DNA of 64,000 nt. It comes from Gnetum montanum. Lineage: Eukaryota > Streptophyta > Gnetopsida > Gnetales > Gnetaceae. The stretch lies in assembly GCA_015680685.1 (NCBI GenBank), contig MNCI01021497.1:26394-90393 (forward strand), written 5' to 3'. Below, one piece after another: positions 1-12,169 of this stretch; positions within the stretch are counted from its first letter, which is position 1, and every line of letters begins with the position of its first letter. The position numbers and the translations under genes were made by a program. A model generated the notes under the pieces. That model was not told the origin of the DNA. It saw only the letters and a program-made list of their open reading frames with translations, and made no database searches.

Positions 1-561
1 GGGATTGTCAGGGCATTAATTGCATGAGCCTGCTTTGGGGAGGACCCACTGACATTCCTATTTGGAACATTCATTAACTTCTTTTCCTTAACATTTTTGC
101 AATTAATTAACATTTTTGTTCATTTCCATCTTGACATCACTTCACCGATGCCATCTGCACACAGTACAACCACTTCGAGCACTTGCGTTACGTGTGGTGA
201 TCCCAGTAACGATTAGCGTTTGGTAAGCCACAGTTGTATAGTTCAGGGTGTGTCCGATAAGTGGGAACGGATGCTAACACTAGTTAATTTAGACTTAGGA
301 CATTAGTTAGTGTTAGCTTAATCTCTCAACCCTTTCCCTCATAGCTTAGGAGATAAACCGAAAAATACCAAAAAAATCACATACCTCAGACTTGCTTAAC
401 CATACACCGTGACACTTACAAGCAAGCTTGGGAAGACAACGAACGATTAACCCCAAGTGTTTCTTGTGGTGTTAAGGCATTTAGTCTACGAAGTTCTACT
501 AGATCGCGCATGCACGCTCGTATTCGTATGGTTGAGTGTAGGGGTACCTCGCCACTCATCA
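1..561 (+). mobile_element. Athila-like retrotransposon fragment, 3' internal end fused to LTR R/U5
   Basis: Bases 1-120 match 34951-35070 of copy E, the stretch just after the integrase region, including the shared words gaggacccact and cattcct. From about 155 the sequence switches to the R/U5 body shared by all Athila-like LTRs here (cagtac, cgagcac, gggaagacaacga, gtaggggtacctcgccac) and ends in CATCA at 561. The U3 part and the third-ORF region are missing, so the piece is a deletion product. The rest of this element lies outside the window. Confidence 0.75.
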
Positions 562-759
562 AGGCCTCTTCGCATGATTGAACTCATGGGCGAGTGTTGG
601 GAGAATGCACCTTAGATTCCCTAGATCATACACTCTGGGTTGCTCACTTACCATTCTCAGTGATTTAGTTTTTCTATTATTGTCCTAGGTAATCTTGATG
701 GTAATTGAATCTTGATCATCTAAGTCCTTATTTCCTCTATTTGCTAGTGTATGATTATG
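562..759. other. No recognisable feature
   Basis: Short flank between the LTR end at 561 and the degenerate gag of copy A. I see no coding frame or repeat that I can assign. The boundary with copy A near 760 is approximate. Confidence 0.4.
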
Positions 760-3243
760 ATTTAATATTTACATTTGTGAGCTATTAGTTTGGGTCATTT
801 TCTTAGAATAAAAGTTAATAAGTGGTTCAAATGTTTCCATGCATATTTTAGATGATTTTAGGTAATTAGTTTTTGGACATTGGATGTATTTTAATTTAGT
901 GGTCCTTGCTTTATCTTGTTCATACACTTGTTTTTCACATTTGTTGTGGATTGGTGTAATGATTGTGTTAACATTTTGGAAGTTCAATCTACAAATGCAC
1001 CCTTCTTTTTCAGTAGTAATGTATGGAATTGGATGTCTCTCCATAGTGATAGGTTCATATGTTATGTTTTGCACTAGAGTGATAATGGGTGTTGCCCCTT
1101 GCATAGGATTGGAAGACATTATTTTGGTGAGAAAGGGTGTTACACTTGGTTGGCCTTGTGCTAGTTTTGATGACCTAGTAGGTCTACAAGTTTTATGCTC
1201 ATGTGTGGAAATTGTCCTAAAGAAAGGATATTTTCAAGACTATGGTTGAGATTTACTAGTTTTATCATTTATGTGTATGTTCGCAACACAAGTGACATTC
1301 TTTCATTGATGTTGTGGTGCCAATGCTTCTTATGTTGTTGGTGGTGACATATGATGGAGGGAAGTATGAGAATATTGAGGATGTCACAAAGGATAAGAGG
1401 TTTGAGATGATGATCCCATAGGAGATGCTGCAGGTTGATGATATTTAGGAGAGTGATAATAGTGATTCAATGTAAAGAAAGTAAAAACATTTGGAGAAAT
1501 AGGTTGTTGAACATAGTAATCATATAGATCTAGTTGGCAAAAAGGGAATTGCTAATTTGTTAATGGCATCCCCCAACGATTGTTGGTTTTGTCGTTGTGG
1601 TTGATAGTAATGTTGAGGTTGAGAGGAAATCCCACTGAAATAGTATAGTTGGTGGTAGGATTGCCTATAATTACCTTATGAGTAAGATAATTTCTCAGGC
1701 ATTTGCTTTTGTAAAAACTTGAAATTCAAAGTAAAAGCTCCAAACTCATGTAGATGTAACATAACTAGGTAATAGTTCTTTGGATGTTTGTTTTGGTAGA
1801 TGTCACATCCATCATCATCTTTTGTCTTCAAGTTAGAAACCTCTTCTGCTATGGCCATTTTCCTATTTTTTCAATAAGTGTTCCTACCTATTTCATTGGT
1901 CTTTTTCCTCTTCTTATATTGTTCACTTGATTTTGTTTATGCTACCTTCTCCCCTATGGTTTTCAAGTAGGTTGTAACTTTTTCATTCATCAACTTCCAC
2001 ATCTTATTTAGCCTTGCTTCAATCTCAATGATAGCCTTTTGTATTGGCAAGGTCTGTTGTGAAATCAACTCATTAAGAGCTTCCTCTTTTTCCTTATCAT
2101 ACATATGGACTTCTCTTGTTTGAAGAGTTAGATCCTAGTTATATTCCTCTACATTCTCTCATTTATAGAGCTCTCCCTCTTCTTTTGCCACCTGCTCAAT
2201 TGGAGTTTGTATCTAATAGGCTTTCAATTTGGATAACTGACCTTGGGCATAAACCCCAAGGGTCTTTCTTATTTGGTTATGAAGCCCATCTATGATGTGG
2301 AAAAGTTTCTCGTTTTGAGATAAATCATGGCCTGGACATCTATGTAGTAGTGAATAGTATTTATCCAAGGGCACATCCAAGGATTCATATTTTTCTTTCC
2401 TCCATCCTTAGATTTTTTTTCTCAAGTTGGACACTCTTGCATAGGTTTGGTATTTCTCATAGAAGAGTTTTAGCATTGTGGACCATCAATAGACTGAATT
2501 TGGTTCCAACGATCTATACAAACTTTTAGCTTCATTTATTAGTGTTCTAGGAAAGAGCTTAAGCTTTTGCCACTCACTATCGATGTTCTACAAGGCGTAG
2601 GCATCATGGAAGGCTTGTAAGTGATGTTGTGGATTAGAGTTATAGCCTCTCACAAATTTAGGAATTTTATTCATATCAAGCCTTTTGATGTGACTTTCCC
2701 TTTGATGCCTATGGGGTATTCTAATCACCTTTGTTATCCGTGTCATGCTCCTAGTAGCCAATAAGTTTTCATCATCATTAGACATGTCATGGTGATGATA
2801 TCCATTTCTATTTGTCTGATTATGATGATCTCATCTATGCTCACTTTAATGATCTCATCTACTTCTATTTTATACCTTCATAGTGACCCCTTAGTGTATA
2901 TCTATCTCTATGCCTATGTTCATCTTCGTCAGAACTAGACGTTGAAGAGGAAGAGGAAGATGGGGAATTGAGAGAATCACCATGGCTCCTATAGTTTTCC
3001 CTTTTGTCCCTTGATATATCATTTCTAGGTTTAGAGGAGGCCCTAGGCCTAGAGGCCCTTCTTGTTCTAGGACTTACTCCATCTCCTCTAGGATTATTTT
3101 CATCAACTGAACATAGTCCTTGTGTGTAGTAAGGGTTGAAATGAGCATATGAAACCTTTGCTTGAGATTGTTCACTCCAATTTTTTTCTTCTACAAGTGT
3201 TTTCATTATGTGATGAATTCTTGGACCTATGTGAGGAAGACAT
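760..3243 (-). pseudogene. gag: Copy A gag relic
   Basis: Degenerate Athila-like gag, the structural capsid precursor. I place the start at the ATG at 3243-3241 because the first residues (MSSSH) match the gag starts of copies E and F. A basic, serine-rich stretch (about 2930-3060) contains a run of S and E residues. The piece at 2588-2785 matches the capsid region of the sister copies, with the shared words RLDMN, GYN and LQAFHDA. The zinc-knuckle region lies at about 1760-1858, but two of its cysteines now read as tyrosine (CDIYQNKH in place of CxxCxxxH). A proline/glutamine-rich tail follows, then homology fades near 760. Many stops interrupt the frame, so no protein is expected. Confidence 0.7.
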
Positions 3244-3355
3244 GGTTTTATTTGATATGTGTATGACTTAAAATATTAATGTTTTCTAAAATATAAATCA
3301 TTAATACTTTTATAGTGATTGTTTATGATATAACTAATCTAGATAACTAGCACCA

Positions 3356-3373
3356 TCCCTAGTAATGATGCCA
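3356..3373 (-). other. Copy A primer-binding site (tRNA-Asp type)
   Basis: Immediately inside the LTR the minus strand reads ttggcatcattactaggg. This matches the complement of the tRNA-Asp 3' end used by Athila elements at every position except C/T and G/A transitions. Confidence 0.6.
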
Positions 3374-3374
3374 A

Positions 3375-4408
3375 AGATGAGTAGCGGGTACCCCCTATGC
3401 CCAACCATATGAATCACAAGTGTTCATGCATGATTCGGTCAAATTCCGTAGATGGGAGTAGTTGTGGCATGTAGATGGTTAAGCATTGATCACATGACAT
3501 TGTCTTCCCACTTGGACTAGTGCTAGCTTTGTCACATATGGTTTAGTCCAAAGTGAGGCATATGATAATTGATGTTGTTTGGCCTTTAATACTTCTAGTT
3601 GTGAACATGATAAAAGTTAAGAATAATAATCTAAATCTAAGTAATGATGGTAATGTATATCTACTCTAGCCTATAGTGATGAGCATCTTGGGCTTATGTA
3701 ATTGTTATTGGGATTATTAAGCATTATGCTACTAGGCAACCCAAGTAATAATACTAGTGGGATTACCCAAGTATTACACTTAAATGTTCAAAACCAATTG
3801 TACTCATTCCACTTTACTAATGAATAAGAAATTAAAATACTTGGAAATGTAAATGATGAAACTAAGTAAATAGTAAAAATTATGCTAAGTAAAATAGTAA
3901 AAACTAAGTGGATATTGCAATGATGAAAAAAATCTTGATCTCTATTTTCAGACATGAATTGTACCCAAGTACACTTCACTCGCATAAAGATTCCATACAA
4001 CTACTAAACACCACACTACGGGCATTCACTTTATTACTAAAACTATGAAACAAAACTATAAGAATCTACTTAAGAATGGAATGAAACTTATTTGGATCAT
4101 GTGCCCAAGTGCTATATTTAGAGGTAGGCACACATCCCATGATATATCGAATATCTGATAACATAGCATGTGCTCCAATATCGGAAATGCGATATTGTAG
4201 CTCCAATATTAGAGCTACGATATCGTAGTGGACCAAAAATTGAGTTTTTCATAAAAGCATGTGACATAGCATCTATGACATTGTAGATGTGATGTAGCAT
4301 CTACAACATAATAGCCAACTGAGATGCATCGACAGGGATGCTACAATGTATATGCGATGTAGCATCTATGACAAAGCATCTACGATATCTCAGCCAACTG
4401 ATGATTCA
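3375..4408 (-). repeat. Copy A LTR
   Basis: The R/U5 body (3375-3790) matches the other Athila-like LTRs in reverse complement (ggtacccc near 3388, aaccatatgaatcac, cttcccac). A TATA-like box (TAAATATA on the minus strand) lies at 4113-4120. The U3 part, 4130-4400, is a string of short palindromic words built on gatatcg and gtagatgc. The outer end is less certain: 4408 is chosen because the plus strand there ends in ttca (TGAA on the element strand). Confidence 0.6.
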
Positions 4409-5086
4409 TTAACCTTCTTGCCAACCTTAGTTTTAATCTTTTATTTAACATTATTCTTGTCACATAAAGAGAAATTTTCTTTATGAGAAATTTATCCAAA
4501 CTAATTAATACTTCTTGTAATATAAGTAAAAATATTCATAAAAATTTCAGTCTTATCTAGTTTCTTGATTATCATTTAATCATTCTTATCATTGACATTA
4601 ACTTGAATTTTGTATTCTTAGCTTTATGATATTTTTTTATCCTCAACTTCAATGTGGTTTTTCTTTTCTTTGTCTCTTTTTTCTTAAGTAGAAAAGGATA
4701 AACATTAAAAAAATTTCCTTCACAATGATAAAAGTTGCAAGAATTAGGAATATCATAATATGTAATTAGCTAAATGTAAGTCTTTCTATCTACTTGAAAT
4801 ACTAATTTCTTTTTATAATTAAAAAAAAATTGATTTATAAAAACACATCTATGAAAAAAAAAATAGTGTAGAAATAGATTTCATATGCTTTAAGTGTAGC
4901 AAGTATACCTTATTAGTAGTTCAAAAGTTACTTCCCTTCTAGAATGGGGGTTGGAAGAAGAATGAAGATTAACATAAGCTCCATGCTATTTTAACCATCG
5001 TTCTTTTTTGAAGAACTATATGTATTATTTCATAAGAATATATAAGTACCCTAGGCTTCAACCTTCAACAATAGCATCACCCCTAC
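4409..5086 (-). repeat. AT-rich repeat with a decayed zinc-knuckle frame
   Basis: The first 360 bases are the reverse complement of a related stretch at about 38105-38490. On the minus strand both copies can be read as a lysine-rich frame with a decayed CX2CX4HX4C-like knuckle. This suggests a gag or LINE ORF1 fragment of an element I cannot name. The remainder, 4770-5086, is AT-rich and I see nothing else in it. Confidence 0.35.
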
Positions 5087-5946
5087 TGATGGGACGTGAT
5101 ATCGCATGGGCCGCGATATCACGTATGTGATATTGCGTTCGTCGCGATATCACGTACGCGATATCGCGTCTTCCCTTGCGATATTGCATACGCGATATTG
5201 CAGTGTGTCGCCAAATCTATAAATAAGAGGTGGCTCTCCCTTGTTTTAGAGTTTAGGCCTAGACCGTAGTGAAACTTTGGCAGTTTTACCTCTCCAGAGA
5301 TAGAATAATTTCCGTGTGCCCATAGTAGGAGCTCCAAAGTGAACGGATCTTTATTCAAGAAAATATTGTACCTGAACACAAGTTTGTGTACAGAAATAAA
5401 GAAAAACTTCTTGGATAAACCTTGCAGTGCATAGACTAAGCTAGATAGGACTTTACTTATTGTTATTTATTGTTTATCATTTAAATGATTTATTAGTTAA
5501 TTAAACTTCTCTCAACCCTTCTCCCATAGTTAAGTGCACTCAGTACGACCGCTTCGAGCACGTGCGTTACGCTTGGTGATCCCAGTAACGAATAGCGTTT
5601 GGTAACCAAGGTTACATTGGTTCAGGGTGTGAACTGTAAGTGGGAACAGATACTGATGCTAGGTTAATTAAGGCTTAGTTAGTTACTTAAAGTTAGTTAA
5701 TTAGTCTCTTCACCCTTCACCTCATTAGCATAGGAGATAAAACATAAAAGACATAAATATCATATACCTTAGACTTACTTAACCATACAACCGTGACAAA
5801 TACAAGTAAGTCTGGGAAGACAACGAATGATTAACCTTATGTGTTCCATGAGGCGTGTAGGCACTTAGTCTGTGGAGTTTGACCAGATCACGCGTGTAAC
5901 GCTTGTATTCGTATGGTTGAGTGTAGGGGTACCTCGCCACTCATCA
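5087..5946 (+). repeat. Copy B 5' LTR
   Basis: 860 bp from TGATG to CATCA. U3 (5087-5217) holds an array of gcgatatcgc and gatatcacgt palindromes. The rest is the shared R/U5 body. An aataaa polyadenylation-type signal is present near 5394. It is 45 bp longer than the 3' LTR because of extra palindrome units in U3. Confidence 0.88.
5218..5225 (+). promoter_or_regulatory. TATA box of copy B 5' LTR
   Basis: TATAAATA at the U3/R border. The same box in the same context (ataaataagagg) occurs at 9972, 16556 and 35618, so it is probably the core promoter of this LTR family. Transcription would be expected to start about 30 bp downstream. Confidence 0.65.
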
Positions 5947-5947
5947 T

Positions 5948-5965
5948 TAGTGCCACTGTTAGGGA
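5948..5965 (+). other. Copy B primer-binding site (tRNA-Asp type)
   Basis: tagtgccactgttaggga starts 1 bp after the LTR. It matches the Athila tRNA-Asp primer site at nearly all positions, with differences that are mostly C/T or G/A transitions. Confidence 0.6.
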
Positions 5966-6091
5966 CTAAGTTGTTTGTGTGCTAAGTAGAACATAGGAAA
6001 TCACTCACATCGTTGGGAGCTTAAACGAACCCTTAGGGTTAATCAGAAGAAAATTTGAATAATGGTTAATCAGCACACCGAATAAGACATA

Positions 6092-7925
6092 ATATCTTAT
6101 TCTTCAAACAAAAGCACTTCATCGCCTAAGGATCACACTAGAGACAGTTGGTGACACCAAACACATAACCAAAATTCCAGAGAGAACTCGACGAAAGAGT
6201 CAAGAGCGAGGATGAGGGAATTCCAGAGAATCAAGGCATGAAAGAAGGGAAAGTAGGGAAACACATAGGCATCATAGACATCATGAGAGAGATGGTCATG
6301 ATTAGCCTCTACTTGCCACTCGAAGTATGTTAGATATTACGGAGGTAGTTAGAATACCTACAAGGCATCAAAAAGATAGTCGGATTAAGAGACTAGATAT
6401 GAACAATATCCCATGCTTTGAAGGGGGATACAACGCTGATCCATAGAACCATTTACAGGAATTTCATGATGCCTGTGCCTTGTAGAATATTGAAAATGAG
6501 TGGTAGAAGTTAAATTTGTTTCCTAGGACACTCATAAAGGAAGTGAAAAGTTGGTACCGGTCCTTAGAATTGGAAACCATTAGGAGGTGGAGTACAATAT
6601 TAGAATTGTTTAACGATAAATGCCAAACATACTCCAGAGTGTCCAACTTGCGTAAGTAGATCCAAGGATGGAAGCAGGGTAATCACAAACCCTTGGATGT
6701 TGCCATGGGTCGATATTATGCATTGCTACATCATTGCCTGGGCCATGGCTATGCACAATGGGATCAACTACACCACCTCGTAGATGGGCTAAGACATGAA
6801 ACTAGGAGAACCCTTGGGACATATGCCCAAGGGAGATTATCTGAACTTAGATCCCATGAAGTTCATAAATTGTTGGAGCAAGTAGCTAAAGAAGAAGGGG
6901 AGCTATAGAAAAGAGAAAGCATGGAAGAGTATAACCACGATCCTTCCCTCTGAAAGAGGGAAGTGAGATTCTGCAGGGAGGAGGATGAGTCACCACTCAA
7001 AGAGTTGGTGAATAGAAAAACCTTGCTGCTTCAGAAATTAACAACAGAAGTATCGACTAAGGTAGATCAAATGTGGGACTCCATAAATAGTAGGTTTGAA
7101 ACTATTTTAAAATTCATAGAGGAGTCTCAGGGACTAAGTAGTGACCATGATAAGAAAAAGCAGAGAGATTTAGGCCATGCACGTGACAAGGGTAAGGGAA
7201 AATGACTATCGCCGATGAGGTTGTGGATTTTGACACGAACAATGATGGTGGATGTGAGATCTGCCAATATGACCATCCTAAGGGATGTTGCCTAATAATC
7301 TCACATCTGTAAGAGTCTGGGGTGTATGCACTCAACCCAAGACTTAACAGATGGTAAGCACCCCATCGGTTACCTTATCCCCAAGGTAACTTAAGGTAGT
7401 TCCACTAACCGTTAACATATTATCCAAGTGGAACTCCCCCACAACCTATCGGGCAACACCAGCAGTGGCAACACCCATAGTCATGGGGAATGCCACCGCC
7501 TAGACAACAATACCCTTACTGGTAACCAGACCCATATGGCTACTACGTGCAGCAGCCAGTTTCTCCAAGTGACTTTATGGGTCACACAACTCCATAATGT
7601 TACTACCAAGTTCGGGAGTATTTTAGGACTCCTTCTCCTCTGGGAGATACACCACATACATACCATCCTCCGAATCCATCCGCCTCGCTTACGCTGGTAG
7701 TTCCACTACCACCTGCTCCAATAATGCAAGGGGAACTCCCCACTCAACCGTAGCAACATAATGCTACGAGAGCTATAAACCTTCAACCCACTATTGGTTC
7801 TGACAACCACAAGAAGAGAAGACCTTTCTTCAGAACCAAAAGCCCAAACAAGCTCTCACAACCACAAGCAGTTGAGTTTGTGTACGCTCCTCCAAAAAAT
7901 ATGGCTTCGGAGCTCCCTTCAAATC
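6092..7925 (+). pseudogene. gag: Copy B gag relic, start codon lost, N-terminal deletion
   Basis: Athila-like gag. The expected start aligned with MSSSS of copy E reads ATA instead of ATG at 6092-6094. About 700 bp present in E (roughly 17500-18190) are missing near 6170. The capsid part follows (RLDMNNIP, EFHDACAL near 6385-6480, then the stretch at 6693-6908). The knuckle CEICQYDHPKGCC, fitting CX2CX3HX4C, is at about 7255-7295. A proline/glutamine/tyrosine-rich tail runs to about 7900. Several in-frame stops occur, many where the sister copies have CAA, CAG or CGA. It continues towards the protease without a clear boundary, as expected for a gag-pol polyprotein. Confidence 0.75.
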
Positions 7926-7934
7926 AACAATAGA

Positions 7935-8587
7935 GCTCAATGCACACAGTTATGTTAACACATACCGTTATTGACTGGATCAAGGTAGGCCACCTTACCA
8001 GGAAACTATCTGACCCTGAAAGTCCCTTAATCTACCTCCAAGCCACTAGGAATGAACCTCATAAGGCTCTTCTTGACTTAGGTTCAGAAGTCAACTTAAT
8101 CTCACAAGAAATGTATAAAGCCTAGAACTTGCCTCCACTTAAGAAGAGAAATATTCAATTAGAGCTGGTTGACCAGTCCATCACCATTCCCTTGGGATTG
8201 GTGGAGGAAATCATTACCACTATGTGTGGTTGGTCATACCTAGCTGATTTCCTAGTGATAGAAGTTAACAGCAACAAAGGGGACTTCCCAATTATAATGG
8301 GAAGGGCATGGCTAAGTACAATAGACACATGCCTAGGAATCCACAATCTTTCCTTGGAAATATCTAAGGTAAATATTTATGTAAAGATCAAGAAGAAGAA
8401 AGTTCCATGCATCACATACAGTGACTCAGAGGGTGATGACATGAAGGAATGCTCAACATCTCCTGCATGCAACTGGTGTGCACAAGAAACTCAGATACAA
8501 AGGTGCCTGTATGTAGCAACCACACAACAAGAGAACACCCAGTGGTTGACAGCTGATCAAGAGAGTAGCCCACCAACATGCATGGAA
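7935..8587 (+). pseudogene. pol: Copy B retroviral-type aspartic protease relic
   Basis: Aspartic protease of the Athila-like polyprotein, which cuts gag and pol. The active-site motif reads DLGSEVN at about 8080-8100. A DLG triplet in place of DSG or DTG is common in Athila proteases. The hydrophobic strand with IIMGRAWL (about 8295-8325) is the second family hallmark. A single stop at 8123-8125 separates two otherwise open parts. Downstream the frame ends at 8588, shortly before the pol deletion scar. Confidence 0.75.
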
Positions 8588-8590
8588 TGA

Positions 8591-9885
8591 ACTAGGGGAA
8601 CAACTCATGCCCACAATGAGAGCATAGATACATTGGAATATGAGCATCGCCAACTTCCAACCCTTAACTTGAAAACATCAATCGGGAGAAGTTGGAAACT
8701 TCTAAAAAATTCAAATAGACGTTCATTATTTTGGATCTCTCCCTTTCCATCCAATCATGGGGGAGATGGCCACCTATGCTAATCATTTGAGGCCCTCAGT
8801 TCTTTTTAAGTTTTTGTTTTACACATTTTTGTTTTGCACATTTTGTTTTACAAATTTCTTTGACTTTTCTTGTGTTTTTTTACAACATCGTTTATACCTT
8901 TTTCATTTCTTGTGTGTGTGTGTGTGACTTATCCATTTTATTAAGCTTGTCACCAATAAGTGATCATGATGGTATGAACTATTTTCTATTGATTGNTCAA
9001 TAAGTGATCATGATGGTATGAACTATTTTCTATTGATTGCTAATGTTTGGTTTTTACCTTTAAGTCATGATGTTGATACTAAGGTATGGTTCTTTTGATA
9101 TAGCAGGGAATGAGTTCGCTTCATTCATACATCCATAAATTTCTATGGTCTCTCTTGGCTTGGAAATGTACAGTCCCTTTCTAAATAAGAACTATAACGA
9201 ATCAGCGATTGGTTATTTCTCAAACTAAGGAAGGACTCAAGGATTGAAAAGGGTGTGGCTTCAAGGGAACGTGATGCATTTGTGTTGGCCATTCTCTTGG
9301 GTGCTTGGATGTTTTCTTCTTGAGTTTTCTTACTATTTTGATGTTACTTAATTATCGGGAAGTTGTGCAAATAAAAATAACAAAGTCTTTCCATGGTGTG
9401 ATTTTCACGCATAAACACATAAAAAAAATAGTGAGAATTCAATGCAAACCCCTTAGATGAAATAATCATTTGGGCTACAAACACTGGTTATGGAACTAAA
9501 ATAAAAATGTTCCCTCTAACTACGTCCCTTCTCGCTTCCCATTCTCTCCTCCTTCGTCTCGTCGGAATGGTGGTGGCTCTTTGGTGGAGACATTCTTGTT
9601 ACTTGAAGAGGATGGATTGGCCGAATGTATTAATGCAAAGTCTTAGCGTTGGTAGCAACAAAACTTCTTTCTCTCTCTCTTTCTTAGCTGCCAAATAAGG
9701 CTTGATGTCAAATGTATAAAGTGTTCACTCTTATTATTATGAACACTAGTTTTGTCTTGTCTTGTAATGATGATCCGTTCACATGTCATCCCATTCACCA
9801 TTAGTTCCATTTGAGTCAATAATCTCATACCTTCCCAATATTTTGTAAGGAACTCGAGGATGAGTTTTATTCAGTCATGGGGGTA
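8591..9885 (+). other. Copy B 3' internal region with deletion scars and polypurine tract
   Basis: 8591-8715 matches the linker before the reverse transcriptase of copy E (30780-30905). From about 8725 the sequence matches E after integrase (33800 onward). A second jump at about 9650 skips to the sequence before the 3' LTR. No gene is present. The purine run catgggggta at about 9876-9885 abuts the LTR and is the likely polypurine tract. A (tg)n run lies near 8912-8925. Confidence 0.7.
8954..9039. repeat. Exact 42-bp duplication around a single N
   Basis: 8954-8995 and 8998-9039 are identical and are separated by N at 8996 and one base. This has the look of two contig ends that overlap but were not merged, so one copy is probably artificial. 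Confidence 0.8.
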
Positions 9886-10700
9886 TGATGGGACGCGATA
9901 TCGCATGGGTCATGATATCACGTCTTCCCCTGCGATATTGCGTATACGATATCGTAGTACATCGTCAAATCTATAAATAAGAGGCGGCTCTCCCTTGTTT
10001 CAAAGTTTAGGCCTAGACTGTATCAAAACTCTGGTAGTTTTACCTCTCCAAAGATAGAATAATTTCCATGTGCCCGCAGTAGGAGCTCCAAAGTGAATGG
10101 ATCTTTATTCGAGAAAATATTGTACCTGAACACAAGTTTGTGTACGGAAATAAAGAAGAACTTCTTGGATAAACCTTGTAGTGCATGGACTAAGCTAGAT
10201 AGGACTTTACTTATTGTTATTTATTGTTTATCATTTAAATGCTTTATTAGTTAATTAAACCTCTCTCAACCCTTCTCCCATAGTTAAGTGCACTCAGTAC
10301 GACTGCTTCAAGCACGTGCGTTACACTTGGTGATCCCAGGAACGAATTGTGTTTGGTAACCAAGGTTGCATTGGTTCAGGGTGTGAACGGTAAGTGGGAA
10401 TGGATATTGATACTAGGTTAATTAAGGCTTAGTTAGTTAGTTAAAGTTAGTTAATTAGTCTCTTCACCCTTCACCTCATTAGCATAGGAGATAAAACATA
10501 AAATACATAAAAATCATATACCTCAGACTTACTTAACCATACAACCGTGACAAATACAAGTAAGTTTGGGAAGACAACGAACGATTAACCTTAAGTGTTC
10601 CATGAGGCATGTAGGCACTTAGTCTATGGAGTTCAACTGGATCATGCGTGTAACGCTTGTATTTGTATGGTTGAGTGTACGGGTACCTCGCCACTCATCA
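9886..10700 (+). repeat. Copy B 3' LTR
   Basis: 815 bp, TGATGGG to CTCATCA, with TATAAATA at 9972-9979. It lacks about 45 bp of U3 palindrome units that are present in the 5' LTR. Confidence 0.88.
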
Positions 10701-12169
10701 CCTGCTTTATAGAGAAGAGGTTTAGAACTATATATGTTCTTTAAGGGTTATTTTCTTTTATATGTTTGCTAGTGATCTTTGCGAATGTTGTGCATGCATC
10801 ATGTTGATCTTGTTACTTATATGATTATTAAGGTGTTTGACAATGCTTTTAACATATAGATTAATGGGAGACATGCATATTATGTACTCTTGTTATGCTC
10901 GTAAGTTCTTGAGTATATTAACACGTGATCTATCTTGAGTTTAGTTTGGAACACTTAGCGATTTTGGGACTCAAGGATGATGTTGAGTAATGCTCTACAA
11001 TGTAGTGTTGTTACATAATGGAACCAAAAAAATTGACACTTTATTATTTATCTATTTGAAAAATCAATGGAAGATTAAATTAGCTCAACAAAACATGAAA
11101 CTTTAAAATATTTTTTAAATTAGATATCTAAATCTAATATCTATTTATAAATTATCAACACTAAATATTTATGTATAAATGACCCTCTATCTAGGGTATG
11201 TTGCATCACTCAACAAGCAAAAAAAAAAGGACAAGACCTATCATGGATGTCTTGGATATTAATACTTTTGCATCATATCATTTAATTATTAAGCGAAACT
11301 TCAATTATGAAACAAATAACCTAAAATTTAAATGAAGACATATGGTAATGTAAAATTAGTAGCCAATTCCTCATATATATAATAAAGATGAATAAAATTA
11401 TATGTCTTAACTGTGTGAATATCACTTAGAAGAAGACATAACAAATTTAGTCTTACCATCTTGTAAATATATATTTTGAGAACCAAGAAAAATTTCTACA
11501 TTAATAAAAAAGTATAAATTTTAACATTGGTAAAAGAAGTTGGGAGTAATTTAGAATTTCATATATGGGATAGGTAATATGAAAAAAATCAATTTCCCTA
11601 ATAAAAACCTTAACCAAATTATCAATTTGTGAACATAAATTGGTTAACATATGTGACTTGAATTTTACAAATCATAAGCTCAATCCTAGTTAGTTATGTT
11701 GAGAAATACTAGTATTATGCAACAAATACTACTTAGAGTTAAACTAGTACAATAAAATCAAGGGCATAGGACAATTAAATTTAGTTTAATATAATGTATC
11801 TAACCTAATTTTGCAACTTTAGAATGCCCAATATTTATCCTATAATATAGAAAGATAATACTTATCTACAATTTTCACTTTAAATTACTTCATTAAAAAT
11901 ATTTTGTATATTTTCTTTGAAATGGAAATACATATTTTTAAAATATCTATTAATCAAACCCTTGATAATTTATTAACTTAGAGTACCAAAAAGAAAAAAT
12001 ATATATAAAGTAAAAATCTTTCCAATTTTAGGAATGTCTACTCAAGTGTACAAATTTAGAATTAAAATAATACTTTGAAATTTGAAGGAAAGAAAATTAA
12101 TTATTAGCGGGCAAAATGATCTTAGTTTTAACAAAATTTGTATCACTTTCAACATTTTTACTTGAACTT
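10701..12169. other. AT-rich DNA without a recognised gene
   Basis: About 1.5 kb of AT-rich sequence with short random frames on both strands. I see no retrotransposon motif, RNA gene or clear repeat in it. Confidence 0.4.

Larger units (their letters stand above)
760..4408 (-). mobile_element. Copy A: truncated Athila-like LTR retrotransposon
   Basis: Read on the minus strand it has an LTR (4408 down to 3375), a primer-binding site, and a gag relic running down to about 760, where it stops. No protease, reverse transcriptase, integrase or second LTR is seen, so the downstream two thirds have been lost. Orientation is fixed by the primer-binding site next to the LTR and by the minus-strand gag. 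The LTR end has decayed from CATCA to CATCT. Confidence 0.75.
5087..10700 (+). mobile_element. Copy B: Athila-like element with internal deletions
   Basis: Bounded by two LTRs (TGATGGG...CTCATCA) and by a 5-bp target duplication, cctac at 5082-5086 and cctgc at 10701-10705, differing by one transition. Internal order is primer-binding site, shortened gag, protease, then a jump straight to the sequence that follows integrase in copy E. Reverse transcriptase, RNase H and integrase are absent, so copy B could only have moved with help from another element, or lost pol after insertion. The LTRs look roughly nine-tenths identical by eye, mostly differing by transitions, so insertion was old. Confidence 0.88.

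Noticed and set aside
884-1249. 121-residue plus-strand open frame resembling a membrane protein
   Set aside because: It lies antisense to the decayed gag of copy A. Hydrophobic runs come from T-rich DNA, and there is no family resemblance.
7428-7700. Open frame starting MELPHN, with a similar frame in copy F (58814-59206, MELNHN)
   Set aside because: The same DNA in another frame gives the proline/glutamine/tyrosine-rich gag tail that is also seen in copy E. The likeness between B and F follows from DNA homology.
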